In this document: positions 1-9,850 of the stretch, piece after piece
How the letters are laid out: each line of letters opens with the position of its first letter
Position numbering within the stretch: position 1 is the stretch's first letter
NCBI GenBank assembly: GCA_022592445.1
Contig: JABYQR010000343.1
Coordinates: 1-46,214 of the forward strand
Reading direction: 5' to 3'
Length of the DNA stretch: 46,214 nt
Source of the DNA: Cytidiella melzeri
Taxonomy: Eukaryota > Basidiomycota > Agaricomycetes > Polyporales > Irpicaceae
Notes under the pieces: generated by a model
The model's database searches: none
What the model saw: only the letters and a program-made list of their open reading frames with translations
What the model was told of the DNA's origin: nothing
Made by a program: the position numbers and the translations under genes

Positions 1-510
1 GTGTAAAGGTGTGGAAGCGTGGAAGTGTTAAAGTGTGCGAGGTGGTCTTAGAGTCCTAGTTTTACCTGTGCTAAAAAGAGCGACAAGGTTTATGATAAAG
101 TGTATGCGAAGGGAGCTAGGCGGGCAACTACCACGCGTATCGCGGGTAAAAGGGGGAGTCGGCGCAGTGAAAGCGAAAGAGTTATAGTGCGGCTCAAAGA
201 GAACACGCAGGAGACGTCGCGACTTGTGATAAGACGGCGCGCGGAGAGACACAGATGGTAAACGCAGGCACAATATGAATCTCGAACACAAAATGCGGTT
301 GCTGGTGAAGATGAAAAAGTCGCTGTAAAACGCGGGCGCAGTGAAAGTGAACGCAGTAAGCTCGATGCAGTGAAGGTGAAACGCAACGCAGTAACACAGT
401 AAAATAACGCAGTGAAAAGCAAAAGCAGTATAACAAAACCGAAAGGAACCGGAAGAGAAAGATAAACTAATGGAGCACAAGTCGCAGCATAAGGCTATGT
501 GAGATCGCAG
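1..510 (-). other. T/C-rich 3' flank of the cysteine-rich gene, copy 1
   Basis: No gene is supported here. On the minus strand the DNA is pyrimidine-rich and full of irregular repeats of words such as TTACTGC, TTTCACTGC and CACTGCG. The DNA downstream of the second gene copy (13344-13800, plus strand) has the same word pattern. The duplicated unit therefore includes the 3' flank as well as the coding region. Long open frames here come from the skewed composition and I do not treat them as genes. Confidence 0.5.
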
Positions 511-1038
511 TCAATTTGACTTGACAGACTGCGCGCGGGGGCGGTAGTGTAGAACAACACTCCCCGAGCGGCGATGTGTATTGCAGGCGAATGCGTGGCC
601 AACAACGATGTTGGTAGAGCTGGTAAGATTGAACTGCACTAGTTTGCACTCGTGGTCCTCGCCTTCAAAGTCTGGGGACAGCCAACAAGCTGGGTGCGGC
701 GCGCGCGGGCAATCGCAGTCGAGCGGGACAAAAGGTCCTGAACGTAGGGGAATTGGGTGATCGCTCTGAGTGTCGCAGTAAGAGCAGTTATCAAGCGAGT
801 CCGCGACGGAGGCGACGAACGACGCTGGCGAGGGTGATTTAGGAGTTGATCTCTCAGGGGAGACCGTAGGTGCTGCTGAGGGTTCTGGCGGCGGCGTGGG
901 CGCGGGGATGATGGGGTAACGGCATAGAACCTCGCGCGGGCGCGGGCGGTAAGGGCAGCGACCGTTGGGTAGGTGGGGAACGGTGGGACAGTAGCGGCAG
1001 ACTCGAGGCGGGTTGTCGTTGGTAGACGCAGCTGACAT
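511..1038 (-). CDS. Small cysteine-rich protein of unknown function, copy 1 (intact)
   Basis: Single-exon ORF of 175 residues starting at an ATG (MSAASTNDNPPRVCRYC). I do not recognise the family. Visible features: an N-terminal C-x2-C (CRYC) with a further Cys at about residue 27, a Pro/Ser-rich linker (residues 45-75), then a second cluster with CSYC, DCDC, HPAC and HEC motifs near residues 84-131. The spacing suggests a metal-binding fold; that is inference. A paralogue lies at 12052-13234 in opposite orientation. It is similar along its whole length, including CPTVPHLP, TKSPSPAS and CSYCDTQS. Conservation of the cysteines between diverged copies supports this as a real protein. There is no signal peptide or membrane segment. 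Confidence 0.65.
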   Translation of the reverse strand: MSAASTNDNPPRVCRYCPTVPHLPNGRCPYRPRPREVLCRYPIIPAPTPPPEPSAAPTVSPERSTPKSPSPASFVASVADSLDNCSYCDTQSDHPIPLRSGPFVPLDCDCPRAPHPACWLSPDFEGEDHECKLVQFNLTSSTNIVVGHAFACNTHRRSGSVVLHYRPRAQSVKSN

Positions 1039-1099
1039 AAACGGGAAAGAAGTCGCAGTGAGACAACGCAGAAGAAGCTACGGCTATGGGCGCAAAGAG

Positions 1100-1715
1100 A
1101 CTCCCTCGACGTGAACGCAAAGCGTAAAGTGAACTCTGGAAACTGGGGGGGGATTGATTTTTTTTCTACGCAGTACAAGCAACACCTGTTTATATACCCT
1201 AAAGACCCTCTCCTAAACCTTTCCTTCTATGTCCTAAACCCAAACGCGAGAGCGAGGAAACAGGGTGGCAGAATACTTCCGTCTGCAGAGGCAAAATGTC
1301 CAGCGAGTTGACGCCCGGCGGGACACAGCGTTGGTCGACTCGGAGTAGCGGCGCGCGCCCTTGCGCTGAAGAGGCGCCAACCGTCGCGAGCAGGTGATGA
1401 GGCGCCGTCCAGGAGTTGCACAGCGTGGCGTGATAGGAGTCTTCCTGAAACGGGGTTCGCGCGTCAAGTTTCTTCTACCGTTGGTCCGACCCGCGTCCGA
1501 AACACTTGGTGGCTGGCCGGCCCATGCTCCGATGCAAAAGGGGCGTGTCTGTGAGTCAGAGTTCGGTGCGATTCCTCGGCCTCAGATGTTTCCGGCGCGT
1601 TGCTCCTTGTCAAGTACTCGGATCCTTGGCGGACTCCTCGTGACCTCAGCGAACTCCTCGTGCCCGTGACGCTGGGAAAGTGGAGGGACTTGCCGCTCAG
1701 GATGACGCAGGCCGC
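1100..1715. other. Intergenic, upstream of cysteine-rich copy 1
   Basis: I see no gene here. The T-run and pyrimidine tract at 1150-1165 (minus strand) may belong to the promoter or 5' leader of the minus-strand gene: a comparable C-rich and T-rich tract precedes copy 2 at about 11940-11990. The rest is GC-rich DNA with short spurious frames. Confidence 0.4.
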
Positions 1716-2093
1716 GCAAATGGCGGGCTTCTGCCGGGTCTCCGCGCCTAGCCAATTTCTGGGCGTATCACCGGCACGACCTAAGGTTCGCGGCTTGTGA
1801 CCGTGACCCTCAGATGTTCAAAGATTCGGAAGTTTAGGACACGCAGTGACCTGTGACCAATGAACATTTAAAAATATCAATAGGCGCATGTGTACATGTG
1901 TGCGCAGAGTGCTCCCGTCAAAAAAATATGTGGTAATATTATAAGCGCCTGAGGTCACACAACCAGCCAAAAGTTCGCGAGGGTCTGTGACCTGTGACCA
2001 ATGTTCATAATGTCGATGTTTGGAGGCCTTGTGACCGTGACCCAAACCTTAGGTCGTGCCAGTACAGTATGCAGGCTGTGTCCCGCCATTGAG
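1716..2093. repeat. MITE-like element with inverted termini and internal direct repeats
   Basis: The ends are inverted relative to each other. GGCACGACCTAAGGTT at 1773-1788 is the exact reverse complement of 2045-2060, and AATGGCGGG near 1719-1727 pairs with CCCGCCATT at 2082-2090. Inside, CTTGTGACCGTGACCC (about 1795 and 2029) and GTGACCTGTGACCAATG (about 1848 and 1988) occur as direct copies. No protein is encoded. A non-autonomous DNA transposon is the simplest reading. I could not fix the exact outer ends or a target duplication. Confidence 0.5.
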
Positions 2094-2289
2094 ACACTAA
2101 CACACCCGGACACAAAGGTACCGGGCACAAACACACCTGACCTTGCGAGAGGCAATTAAATGTGTAATCAGGGGTTGAGGGTATGTGTGAATGTATGTTG
2201 CGAGTGGGTCCAGATACCCTAGGCTGCATCTACACTCAGGCGAGTGGTAACACATTTGCAGGGCTTGAGGCAAAGGAAACAGTGGTGCC

Positions 2290-2589
2290 AAAGAGCAATA
2301 GAGGTATAGCAATGCATTGGAAGGCAAGGAGATGCCAGTAGCACATTTTCTGCAGCAAAGCAATGAGCTGCTAAAGTGCGATAGAATGTGCAATTGGATG
2401 GAGTGAGAAGCCAAAAGTGCTAGCTTCAATCGGGTGGCAGGGGATAGTTCTGGGTAAAAAGATGTGAAGTGGAGCCAAGCAATGTGATGTGAAGTGATGC
2501 CAATTAAAACAAAGCAATGCAAAGCGAAATGAAGCAATGCAAAGAGAAGCAAAGCAATTTGGAGCAAAGTGAAGCAAAGCAAAACAATA
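2290..2589. repeat. Purine-rich low-complexity tract (GCAAAGC/GCAATGC words)
   Basis: The plus strand is built from degenerate 5-7 base words such as AAGCAATG, AAAGCGA and GAAGCAA, with strong purine skew. The same vocabulary fills 10310-11760. Minus-strand open frames here are composition artefacts rich in Leu, Phe, Cys, His and Ser. Confidence 0.6.
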
Positions 2590-2702
2590 GGGGAGTTCAG
2601 AGTGGGCTGATTTACGGTGATTCGAGGTCCGATTAAGTGCTGATTTTTTTGCCATCAATTTTGTTAACCAGCCTGTTAATCAGGATGCACTCTGAACTCC
2701 CC
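2590..2702. mobile_element. 113-bp MITE with 15-bp perfect terminal inverted repeats
   Basis: GGGGAGTTCAGAGTG (2590-2604) and its exact reverse complement (2688-2702) bracket an AT-rich core. Outside the repeats the flanks read CAATA on the left and ATTGA on the right, so the inverted symmetry continues imperfectly. The size, perfect ends and lack of coding fit a MITE. The superfamily cannot be set because the target duplication is unclear. It lies at the end of the purine-rich tract. Confidence 0.6.
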
Positions 2703-2764
2703 ATTGACGCGGGCATGATTTCGGCTGATTATCCAGCTATAGGACTGGTGAGGTAGTTGCGCAC

Positions 2765-2967
2765 CGCTGTGGCCTGCGTTTAGGCGCCCATCGTACGTAA
2801 GAGTATATAGGCTAAAACTTGCTAGCAACAGTTTCTATAATAAAACCCATTTGTAAGACAAAAGAACACATACAACTAGATGTGCTCATATAGTTTCTAT
2901 GCATGCTACATTGTTTGGGGCCATAGAATTGCCCTTACGCTGTGGCCGGCATTTAGGCACCCATAGT
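2765..2967. repeat. Pair of 30-bp direct repeats
   Basis: A segment beginning CGCTGTGGCC at 2765-2794 recurs with a few substitutions at 2938-2967, both containing TTTAGGC and CCCAT. The DNA between them is AT-rich and non-coding. The function is unknown; it may be the remains of a duplication around an old insertion. Confidence 0.5.
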
Positions 2968-2987
2968 GTGTAATATCTACGCGTCAA

Positions 2988-3440
2988 ACGCACGGTTCAC
3001 GCAGCTTGCAATCATCGATGATTGCAACATTCAGGGCGGCCCCGGCGTGTACGAAGAGACAATGTTCTCTGTTCCTGTTGACAACCTTGGAAATGTGTGC
3101 GCTATCATGCCTACATGGCTGTGCAACACTTTGCGAGTAGGACTTCTTCTCTTGGGCTGTGTGCCGTCACCCTACACCACCGCAGCCCTCCTCTCGAACC
3201 CAGCCCCAGGCCTGTTGTATTCCTCCAAAGCCTGCAAAACCAATCCGTACGTCTTCTCGCCCTCCTTCAACTTGGCATTGCCCCCACAGACAAGAGCACC
3301 GCGCAGTTATTTGCAAACTGCATCAACTCGAGCTGCAAGCCGCTCGTCTCGTCAGGCAGATCAGGTCTGTCGAAACTGATGACCCTGTTGGTTGCGTCTT
3401 TGCTTCTCGTCACCTGGGAATGGACGTCGTTGGAGGTGAG
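2988..3440 (+). other. Possible coding fragment, unrecognised
   Basis: Two plus-strand frames read like protein but no ATG-initiated gene can be built. One (about 2990-3130) contains LAIIDDCNIQGGPGVYEE. The other, after a frame change near 3310, contains LHQLELQAARLVRQIRS followed by DDPVGCVFASRHLGMDVV and then GTGAGT, a good splice donor. It could be a decayed gene or chance. It partly overlaps the minus-strand membrane-protein fragment, so at least one reading is wrong in the overlap. Confidence 0.2.
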
Positions 3441-3810
3441 TGGAGAAAGTAAAGTGTGATTTTGCAGATGAGTGCAACAGAGTAGATCATGCCGGACTCA
3501 ATGATGATGAGTAGCACGCGCCAGCAATGGAAGGCTCGTCTGTTAACACCTGCAACACGGAGCATATACCTGGAATGTATGGGTGATTTTGTTGTTAGCA
3601 TTGCGTGCAGATACCAAATAACATGGGCTGCGATGAACCAGCAAAAGAATGGGAAGGACTCTCACCAGACTCTGAGAAAGATCAGGACTGTGACGGTCAG
3701 GTTGGTGGCTAGCGAGAGACCGAACAAGGAACTGTACCACTCTTGGAGGATAGTGGTGAACGCGCTGTGCAGCCCTTTTGACCAGGCAAAACTGCATAAG
3801 TCAAGTGACT
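3422..3810 (-). pseudogene. Fragment of a fungal multi-pass membrane protein
   Basis: On the minus strand an exon ending near 3666 encodes GLSLATNLTVTVLIFLRVW. It is followed by a plausible intron (3570-3665: GTGAGAG donor, TGCTAAC branch, CCAG acceptor) and an exon with WRVLLIIIESGMIYSVALI. The pair 'hydrophobic helix, IRxW; VIIESGxIYS helix' is a recurrent pattern in a large, functionally uncharacterised family of Agaricomycete membrane proteins; this is recalled, not searched. Neither the N-terminal helices nor the helices after IYSVALI could be found nearby, so this looks like two middle exons of a truncated gene. Confidence 0.45.
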
Positions 3811-4099
3811 TGTGCCGGGACTGTGTACCCCGCTTCCATACCCAACACCCGACATCCCGCCAACGTCGAACGAGTTTGGGTACGTTGGTGCGGTTGCAGC
3901 AGAAGCAGCTAAAGACAGTCGAATGAATTCAACGCATCTAGAGGCAGGGATGTGATGCGCAGTTGTAGTCACACTTGCTGTTGTAAGAACCTAAGACACA
4001 CAAGCGAAGTGGGTGTTGTGGATGGCCTGACTAGCCCTTAATTTTTGCAATTTACCTCTTTTTTTTATCTGTAAAACTCCGGGCTGCAACCCAGTTGCA

Positions 4100-4770
4100 A
4101 CCTTCTCTGCACAAACCCCTTTGCACGTCTATTAAGCGCCCGTATCACGTGGCTTAGACGCTCCACACGGTCACATTACTTGCTACTACGTCACACTGGC
4201 ATGTGACTTAGCTTAAGTAAGACCACATGGCTACAAGCACATGGCTCAGCCCATAGCTAGGGTTTGACGTCATAAATGACGTCCACATGGACTCCTTTTG
4301 TTCTTTCCCTATTGTTCTCTTTATGGAAGGATGTTCTCACAGGTGTGGGAATGGAATACAATAGTTGGTCTCCTTTTAGATAGATTCTCTCATGAGTAGA
4401 GTTCTTGGCAAGGTCTAGACAATAGCTATTGTTCTCCTTTAGGTAGTTCTTTTGTTCTTCGTTCACACGGCTTCTTGCAAAGCCTGCCCTCAACATGGTC
4501 TGTGCGCAGGTCCCTGAAGTCTATATATACTGCTACATGTACGCTCCTAGCCCCCCATCTCGACCTCTTGGTCTTTACTGGGCTAGGTAAGCCACCCCCT
4601 CTTGTACTATATAGCTGGTAGTACAAATACTCACTTGGTCTTTTCTGGGCTAGATACTGGTATAAAGTCTGATAGCTTGTGAGAGCACTGTGCTACTCGC
4701 CTGCCACCACCTCCTCGTCAATATCCACATCATGTCCCTACTAGTTGCGTCGAGCTCCGTCTCCGTGACA
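4100..4770 (+). mobile_element. Probable solo LTR (family D), 5' end uncertain
   Basis: The 3' half is organised like the gypsy LTR at 39319-40057. It has a TATATATA box at 4522 and, about 35 nt downstream, ATCTCGACCTC. Then comes a 20-bp segment (4567-4586) directly followed by GTAAGC, and a near-copy of that segment at 4634-4653. The end reads CTCCGTGACA (4770), like the CGCTCCGCGACA end of the full element. No internal region follows, so it is a solo LTR or fragment. I could not match a 5-bp duplication to GCGTG at the 3' side, and the start is a guess. Confidence 0.5.
4587..4653 (+). other. Predicted leader intron of LTR family D
   Basis: A GTAAGC donor at 4587 and a GGCTAG acceptor at 4653 delimit 67 bases. 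The last 20 bases of this intron nearly duplicate the 20 bases just upstream of its donor. The full-length gypsy LTR has the same layout at 39855-39915. Confidence 0.45.
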
Positions 4771-4850
4771 GCGTGTTAATCCAGGTGCAAAAGAGAAAGA
4801 GCACAATTGCATAATGACTGTACCTAAGATACACGAGCGAAGCGAGTTAA

Positions 4851-5996
4851 CTATAGGTACAGGCTGTGAGCATATTGCATATGTGAGGGACAACAAAGAA
4901 TACTCACTCCAGATGTGAAAGAGAAAGAGCACAATGAAGCGTCAGGAGCGAGGGTGAAGGTATATAAGACAGAGCCCTCAGGCAACCCAAAAAGGAAAAT
5001 CTGTGATACAGATGTGTCCGCGTGAAGAAAGAACAATAGGGCAACCATATACGGAAGAAAAAAGAACAGTCCGGTAACTACTAGTCCGTGAGCCGGAGCT
5101 GAAAAGCCATTAGCAGCAGCAGTAGCAACATGTCCGAACGAAGCACCACAGATATTGTCAGCGGCTGACATACCGACCGACTGCGCGTGCACGTTGCCAA
5201 ACGTCAAATCCAACGGACTTGTCGGTAGAGAGTCTGTGTAACCTTTGTCGCTGTCGCGGATGAGGCCTGGAGCGGGTGGGATGTCGTACGGTGACGGTCT
5301 CAAACGGCAACGCTGCCCGTGACTCCATGTATGTTGAGTGTGAGTGTAGGTGTTGTATACGCCTACTTGCATAGAGGGAGAATGGGGTGGTGGGGTTGAC
5401 AGCACGGCCTCGTTGAAGGTGTTGAGCATGCTCAAGTCGTCCAAGTCCGCGCTGATGCCCCCAGGCAATGTGAAAAAAAAAATAGAATATAAGCAAATGT
5501 CAGCTTTCCGTCTGCGCCGTAGGATGATTTACGTGATGACCCGACGTACACTAGAAGCACTGGAGTAGCTGTATTGATTGCCATTGGACAATAGAGGGGC
5601 CTGCGGCGGGGAGTTTGGGTTCCCAATGAGGAATTGATAAACAACGGAAAACAGGACATCTTCCCCAGCGTCCTGCGGCATGATGGGGGAGGACAGAGAG
5701 GTTAAGGCGGTGAGCCCGCTAGAGGAGGGCGGGCCCCCTTTGAAGTTGGTGATCACACCGCGGAGTTGCTCCTGGACAGTAGAGGTATCTGAGATAAACT
5801 CACCTGCAATCCCTGTGGCGCTGGCTTTACTGATCTTTGATATGTTGTGTTGCTCCAGCCATCCTTGGATTTGCAAAAGAAGAGAAGCAAGAGGAGAGAG
5901 AGAGGCACAAGTATACGCACCATCAGTTGGTCTCGACGCCCTCGTTGTTCTTGCCATCCTAGTTGTCCTCGCCATCCTCATTGTTTGGGCATCCAT
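4851..5996 (-). CDS. Hypothetical protein, at least two exons
   Basis: I do not recognise the family. Minus-strand exon (about 5550-5996) contains IQGWLEQHNISKIS and VLFSVVYQFLIGNPNSPPQA. It is followed by an intron with GTACGT donor, CTGAC branch site, long T-run and CAG acceptor at 5452, then an exon (4851-5451) with DLDDLSMLNTFNEAVLSTPP and a run of Ser, Thr and Pro before two hydrophobic stretches. The better-looking frame of the second exon is not in phase with the simplest splice, so the exact junction or the gene's integrity is unsure. The composition suggests a regulatory or low-complexity protein. The first exons upstream contain a duplication (see 5840-6190). Confidence 0.4.
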
Positions 5997-6190
5997 CTGC
6001 AGTCCACTGTGTTGCCGTCCTCGTCGTTCACGCCAACCTTGTGGTACACTGTGTTGCCAACCTCGTTGCTCACGCCGTCAACGTGCAGTCCTCTCGGCCT
6101 CCGAGATCTTGCGATGCTCCTGTCATCCTTGGATCTGCACAAGGAGAGGAGAGAGAGAAGAGAGAGTGGCACAAATATACATACCTTGTG
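5840..6190 (-). repeat. Tandem duplication of an intron/exon unit
   Basis: On the minus strand two units share the order 'GTATRYATRYTTGTGCC donor, T/C-rich intron, acceptor, ATCCAAGGATG exon start'. One exon starts near 6140, the other near 5868. After the shared ATCCAAGGATG the exons stay similar (CAGGAGCATCGCAAG versus CTGGAGCAACACAAC), but the 5' copy has TGA where the 3' copy has TGG. Smaller repeats of GGTTGGCAACACAGTG lie between them. An exon duplication with decay of one copy explains this. Confidence 0.5.
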
Positions 6191-6295
6191 TCTGCGAGCA
6201 CTGTGAAGGTAGAGAGAAGGACAGAGAGGCGCTCGCATTTACTGTTGATATACACGTGCGGCGGTAGTAGTTTAGTGAGAGAAAAACATGCAATT

Positions 6296-6310
6296 GAGCA
6301 CTGTCTGCCA
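6296..6310. repeat. Target-site duplication of the LINE, left copy
   Basis: GAGCACTGTCTGCCA here is identical to 8361-8375. Between them lies a sequence that begins mid-ORF and ends in a TAA-rich tail, as expected for target-primed reverse transcription. Confidence 0.85.
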
Positions 6311-7912
6311 CGACACATGGGTGTGACTCTTACTAGGAAACACACCCCTATGGGCAATTCTGGCGTATATGACGCTGAAATTTGCGCTCTTGCTATGGGT
6401 ATTAGCGATGCTGTCACCAACATTCCTGATAGTATCACTGAAATCCACCTCTTTGCTGACAACAAATCTGCATTACAATCCATCCTAAAGCCAAATGTTG
6501 GCCCGGGACAGATGATGCGTTTGGTAGCGTGCCGAAGGGTGCGAGACTTCTTGAGCGCAAACTCTGCACGCTATGTGGGGCTGCATTGGGTACCAAGTCA
6601 CATTGGCCTCGCAATCAACAAGGATATGGACAAATTAGCCAAAGAGGCTACAGAACAGCCACAACCGAGATTTACCTCGTGGAGTGTGGCACGTCAAGAC
6701 AAAGATGCAATGGCTATTAAACGGTGGCATCGTCTTAAGACAGACTTTGATTACAAAGGGCACAGCAACATTACTAAAACGTCTGAATTCAAGGGAGTGA
6801 CACCAGTGGCCAAACGACACTGGTGGTTGAAAAACCTTGGTGGAGCTCAGTCAGCGTTGTATAATGTTGATAAGCCCGATAATACAGTGGGTGTGGCGGA
6901 ATATGCTGCTGCTACACGGCTCATCTCAGGACACATGCCTATTGGCGAGTTCCGTGAAAGATTTCACCTGGAGAGCCCCGCGGAATGTGCGTGTGGTGCT
7001 ATTGAAACTCAAAAGCATCTGCTGGAAGAGTGCCTTTTGTGGTACCGTGCTTGGAGACCACCTGACCCATACAACCAAGAGGAATTAGCGGCTCTTGCAA
7101 GTATGGATTCTGCAGATTTCCAAAACTGCACACAGTCGTTTGGACAAAACGAACTTCTTGTGTTCTTGATCATGAACCCCATGGCAGGAACTTTTGAATG
7201 GGCTAATCTGGTGGAAACGAGAACCTCAGATTTAGCTGCGAATTGTTTCAACTCCTACGCGGTAACACGAGTGTGGGCTGAAACAATACTTAAACAAACC
7301 GTGTTTGGTGCCCATACCAAGTGGAAACCAATCGATTACAGCCCCAAATCCCACCGGCAGTTTATGTGTGAGGTGTGGAGATCAGGCCATGAGTGGACTA
7401 TAAGAACGCTCATACACAAAGGGGAGGCTTTTGAGGAGCAGAGGAGTGACCCAATATTGAAGGTGAAGACGCCAAAGGAGAAACATATTCCAGCGGATGA
7501 TCACCATGCCAAAGCGGAAGCTGAGGCCAATGCTAGGTCAGAGGAGGACCGGGCAAAGTTTGTCAAATGGTTTTTCAAAAACCTAACAGACAACTTGGAG
7601 TTCAAATCTCCACATTCCAGTTGGTGGGGGCCGCAGAGGGAGCGGCAATACCTTCCTAATGGAAGGCCAGCGGATGCGCTGGATTTCGGAGAGGATGAGT
7701 TTCGCCTTCCTTTGGCAAACCGTGATCCCAATTCGAGACACTATGGTCATCATGAGGAAGGTGGCGAGGTTGACCCCTCGTCGTCGGAATCTACGCGGTG
7801 GCAGGTGAACCCCAGTCAGGCAGGTGGTTTGGCTTGGGGGGAACCCACGGATGCGGGTTGGGGTGTTCTCTACCCTGCATCCGGCGAAGGAACCCTTCAT
7901 CTAAGCGAGTGA
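6311..7912 (+). pseudogene. C-terminal part of LINE ORF2: RNase H and Cys/His domain
   Basis: Open for 533 codons from the truncation point to TGA. Type 1 RNase H motifs are DAEICALAMGI (catalytic Glu), FADNKSALQSI (Asp), HWVPSHIGLAINKDMDKLAKEA (His region and final Asp, described here only by position 6590-6650). The first catalytic strand lies upstream of the truncation and is lost. A Cys-rich motif follows (CACGAIETQKHLLEEC), typical of the end of Tad/I-type ORF2. The last 270 residues are charged and unassigned. The frame runs on upstream into host DNA only by chance. There are no internal stops or frameshifts, so the copy is recent, but it cannot be autonomous. Confidence 0.8.
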
Positions 7913-8360
7913 AAGGGCTTTTGTGTGCCATGACCTGGCATGTTGGTCAATGTTTTGTTTCTTCAACAGAGGGGGGGTTGTTTTCTCTTTCTGCGTAGTA
8001 GCGACAACGCGCTTAGACGGGGCTAAGTCATCAGGCCTAAGACATACCACATTCACCCGTCCTAAAAAAACCGTCAGAAAGTAGCAGTTGCAGCGGGCAC
8101 TCGCAGCCGCAGGCCAACACGGGGCCGGGGGTCTATGTCTCCCTTTCTGTCTCTGCCAAGTCTAGGTTGTGACACTTGGGCGGTGCCTGAACACCACTGC
8201 CTCGCTGTCCGGTCCACACCACTCATCCGAGGACTGTATAAAACAACCCACAATCGGGGCGGGCGCTGGCAGCTGCTTCATGGTTTCGGAATATGGTCTC
8301 ACATGTAACTGTGTTACGCACGGATCTTTATAAACTTAGATAATGATAATAATAATAAAA
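6311..8360 (+). mobile_element. 5'-truncated non-LTR retrotransposon (LINE, RNase H-bearing)
   Basis: Bounded by a perfect 15-bp duplication (6296-6310, 8361-8375). The body starts inside the RNase H domain of the second ORF, so the reverse transcriptase and everything upstream are missing. After the stop at 7912 there is about 430 bp of 3' untranslated DNA ending in an ATAATGATAATAATAATAAAA tract at the right boundary (the last bases before 8361). The truncated 5' end, tail and duplication together show a single retrotransposition event into the space between two minus-strand genes, about 45 bp beyond the stop of the 8419-9850 gene. The RNase H domain and (TAA)n tail suggest a Tad- or I-like clade. 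Confidence 0.85.
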
Positions 8361-8375
8361 GAGCACTGTCTGCCA
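8361..8375. repeat. Target-site duplication of the LINE, right copy
   Basis: Exact repeat of 6296-6310, directly after the TAA-rich tail. Confidence 0.85.
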
Positions 8376-8418
8376 GAGAGACAGTTGAGAGCAATAAATA
8401 CAAGTACATATACCTCAG

Positions 8419-9850
8419 CTAGAAGCCACTATCGTGAGCACCGTATGTGTTGAACATGTAGGAAACTCCGTCAGGAAACTTAGATCCTTCACGAGAGAGC
8501 TCGGAGTCAGAGCTCGAAAAGTGGTCCGTTAGACCTGCATCCACACTGAAGGAAGAAGGGCCGGGAGCGTTGAATTGCAGCTGGTTGGGTGCACTGGCAA
8601 ACATCCGAGGTCCATGGCCAGACTTCTGCTCGTGCTCATACTTCAACCTCATGTTCATCATCTGCATCTTGTGTTCATGCTGCATTGCCAGGGTCCTTTG
8701 CCTCTCTCGTGCTTCCACCACTGCTAACTTAGCATTGAGCTTAGCCTTCTGTAAGTCTTTGTCAGCCTCAATCTTTGCTTTCTTGATCTCCAGTTGCCTC
8801 TGCGCCGTAACCTCTGCCGCCACACCAAGCTTGTTGAGTGCATCAACTCCCTTGAACCTCTTTGCTGCAGTAGAAGAAGGTGTAGCAGGAGTTGCCACCG
8901 AGGTGCTGGGGCGAGCCGGAGTCCTTTTTGTGGACTTGACCTGCGGTTTGGTAGCTAGAAAATGTGAGTATGTGTAGCAAGGTCAATTCTGGTTGACATG
9001 ATTACATACCTTTTTTCGCATCACTGTCATCAGGTGCATCCTCGGTACAACGTTTCAATGGCACCACCGGGCTTACGCCATGCTGCTCCTCTTCCTCCTC
9101 ATTGGACAAACTCATTTCAAAGTCATAGCAACTCACACTTTGGCTGGTGATATTGCCAGTACTCTCTTTGCGTCCATCGTGTTCCACACCAGGCATGATG
9201 ACATTGAGGTCAATTTTGGTATCACCATTTCCCAGACCCTTGCGCACTCGGTTAGGCTGCTCCTTGACAAGTTCTTTCATATTCCAGAGCCACAGAAATT
9301 CCTGCTTTATTTGCTCTGCATGCACATAGACCGTATAAATCTGAATGTTAGCTTGTAGATGGAGCTCAGCACTATCATGTCACATACCCCACTTGTTCAT
9401 AAATTTGTTATAGATGGTCATGTCTATCTTGTCCTCACGATTAATCCCTGCACCCGTCTCGCCCATTGACTCCATGTGCATAGCATTGGTTGACTCAAGC
9501 CTGCAGAAAACATCAGTGTCCAAAAAGAAGCAGAAGCCAAGGTACAGTCTACCACTCACAAAGACAGCCGGTTCTTCACTTTAGTAGCCCAAGCCGACCT
9601 CTGTTTTGAGTCTGCCTTTGCGCTTGTTAGGAGCTTTTCTAGTCAGTCTCCAAAGACAAGGATGGCTAGCTGCCAGTTGTGCTCGGACTTTGTCTTGCCA
9701 CCTCCATGGCTGGTAGAAACATTCCCACCCACAGAAGAGTACAGGCAGGACTTGATCTCAGTGTCGTCGAGAATGCTGCTGATAAGCTTGTCAGTGAGCA
9801 TCATATCCTTCAACCAGCTGTCAGATTTCTCAGTTTGTGCCTGTCTACAT
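8419..9850 (-). pseudogene. Multi-exon hypothetical gene, coiled-coil C-terminus, one in-frame stop
   Basis: Exons on the minus strand: about 9850-9560, 9500-9388, 9315-9010 and 8954-8419, each junction with GT-AG ends and matching phase. The protein has an N-terminal region (LTDKLISSILDDTE, then KNRLSLLESTNAMHME, GETGAGINRED, EQIKQEFLWLW). Then come an acidic stretch (SNEEEEEQ), a Lys/Arg/Pro stretch (KSTKRTPARPSTS) and a long charged helix (VTAQRQLEIKKAKIEAD onward) likely to form a coiled coil. The order resembles an Agaricomycete hypothetical family with a helix-turn-helix-like N-terminus (recalled, unverified). TGA at 9643-9645 interrupts exon 1 between VFGD and LEKLL, so it is probably a pseudogene unless a small intron removes it. 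The 5' end beyond 9850 is unresolved. Confidence 0.5.

Noticed and set aside
28..480. Minus-strand frames of 80-150 codons
   Set aside because: Overlapping frames in several phases within T/C-skewed DNA, rich in Phe, Leu, Cys and His; no domain and no paralogue conservation.
3982..4862. LTR bounded by GCTGT repeats (3977-3981 and 4858-4862)
   Set aside because: The right end would be ...TACAG, not CA, and it disagrees with the better-supported end at 4770; five-base matches of this kind arise by chance.
5680..6267. 195-codon plus-strand frame
   Set aside because: Opposite strand to protein-like exons and intron signals; Arg/Cys/Ser composition of a shadow frame.
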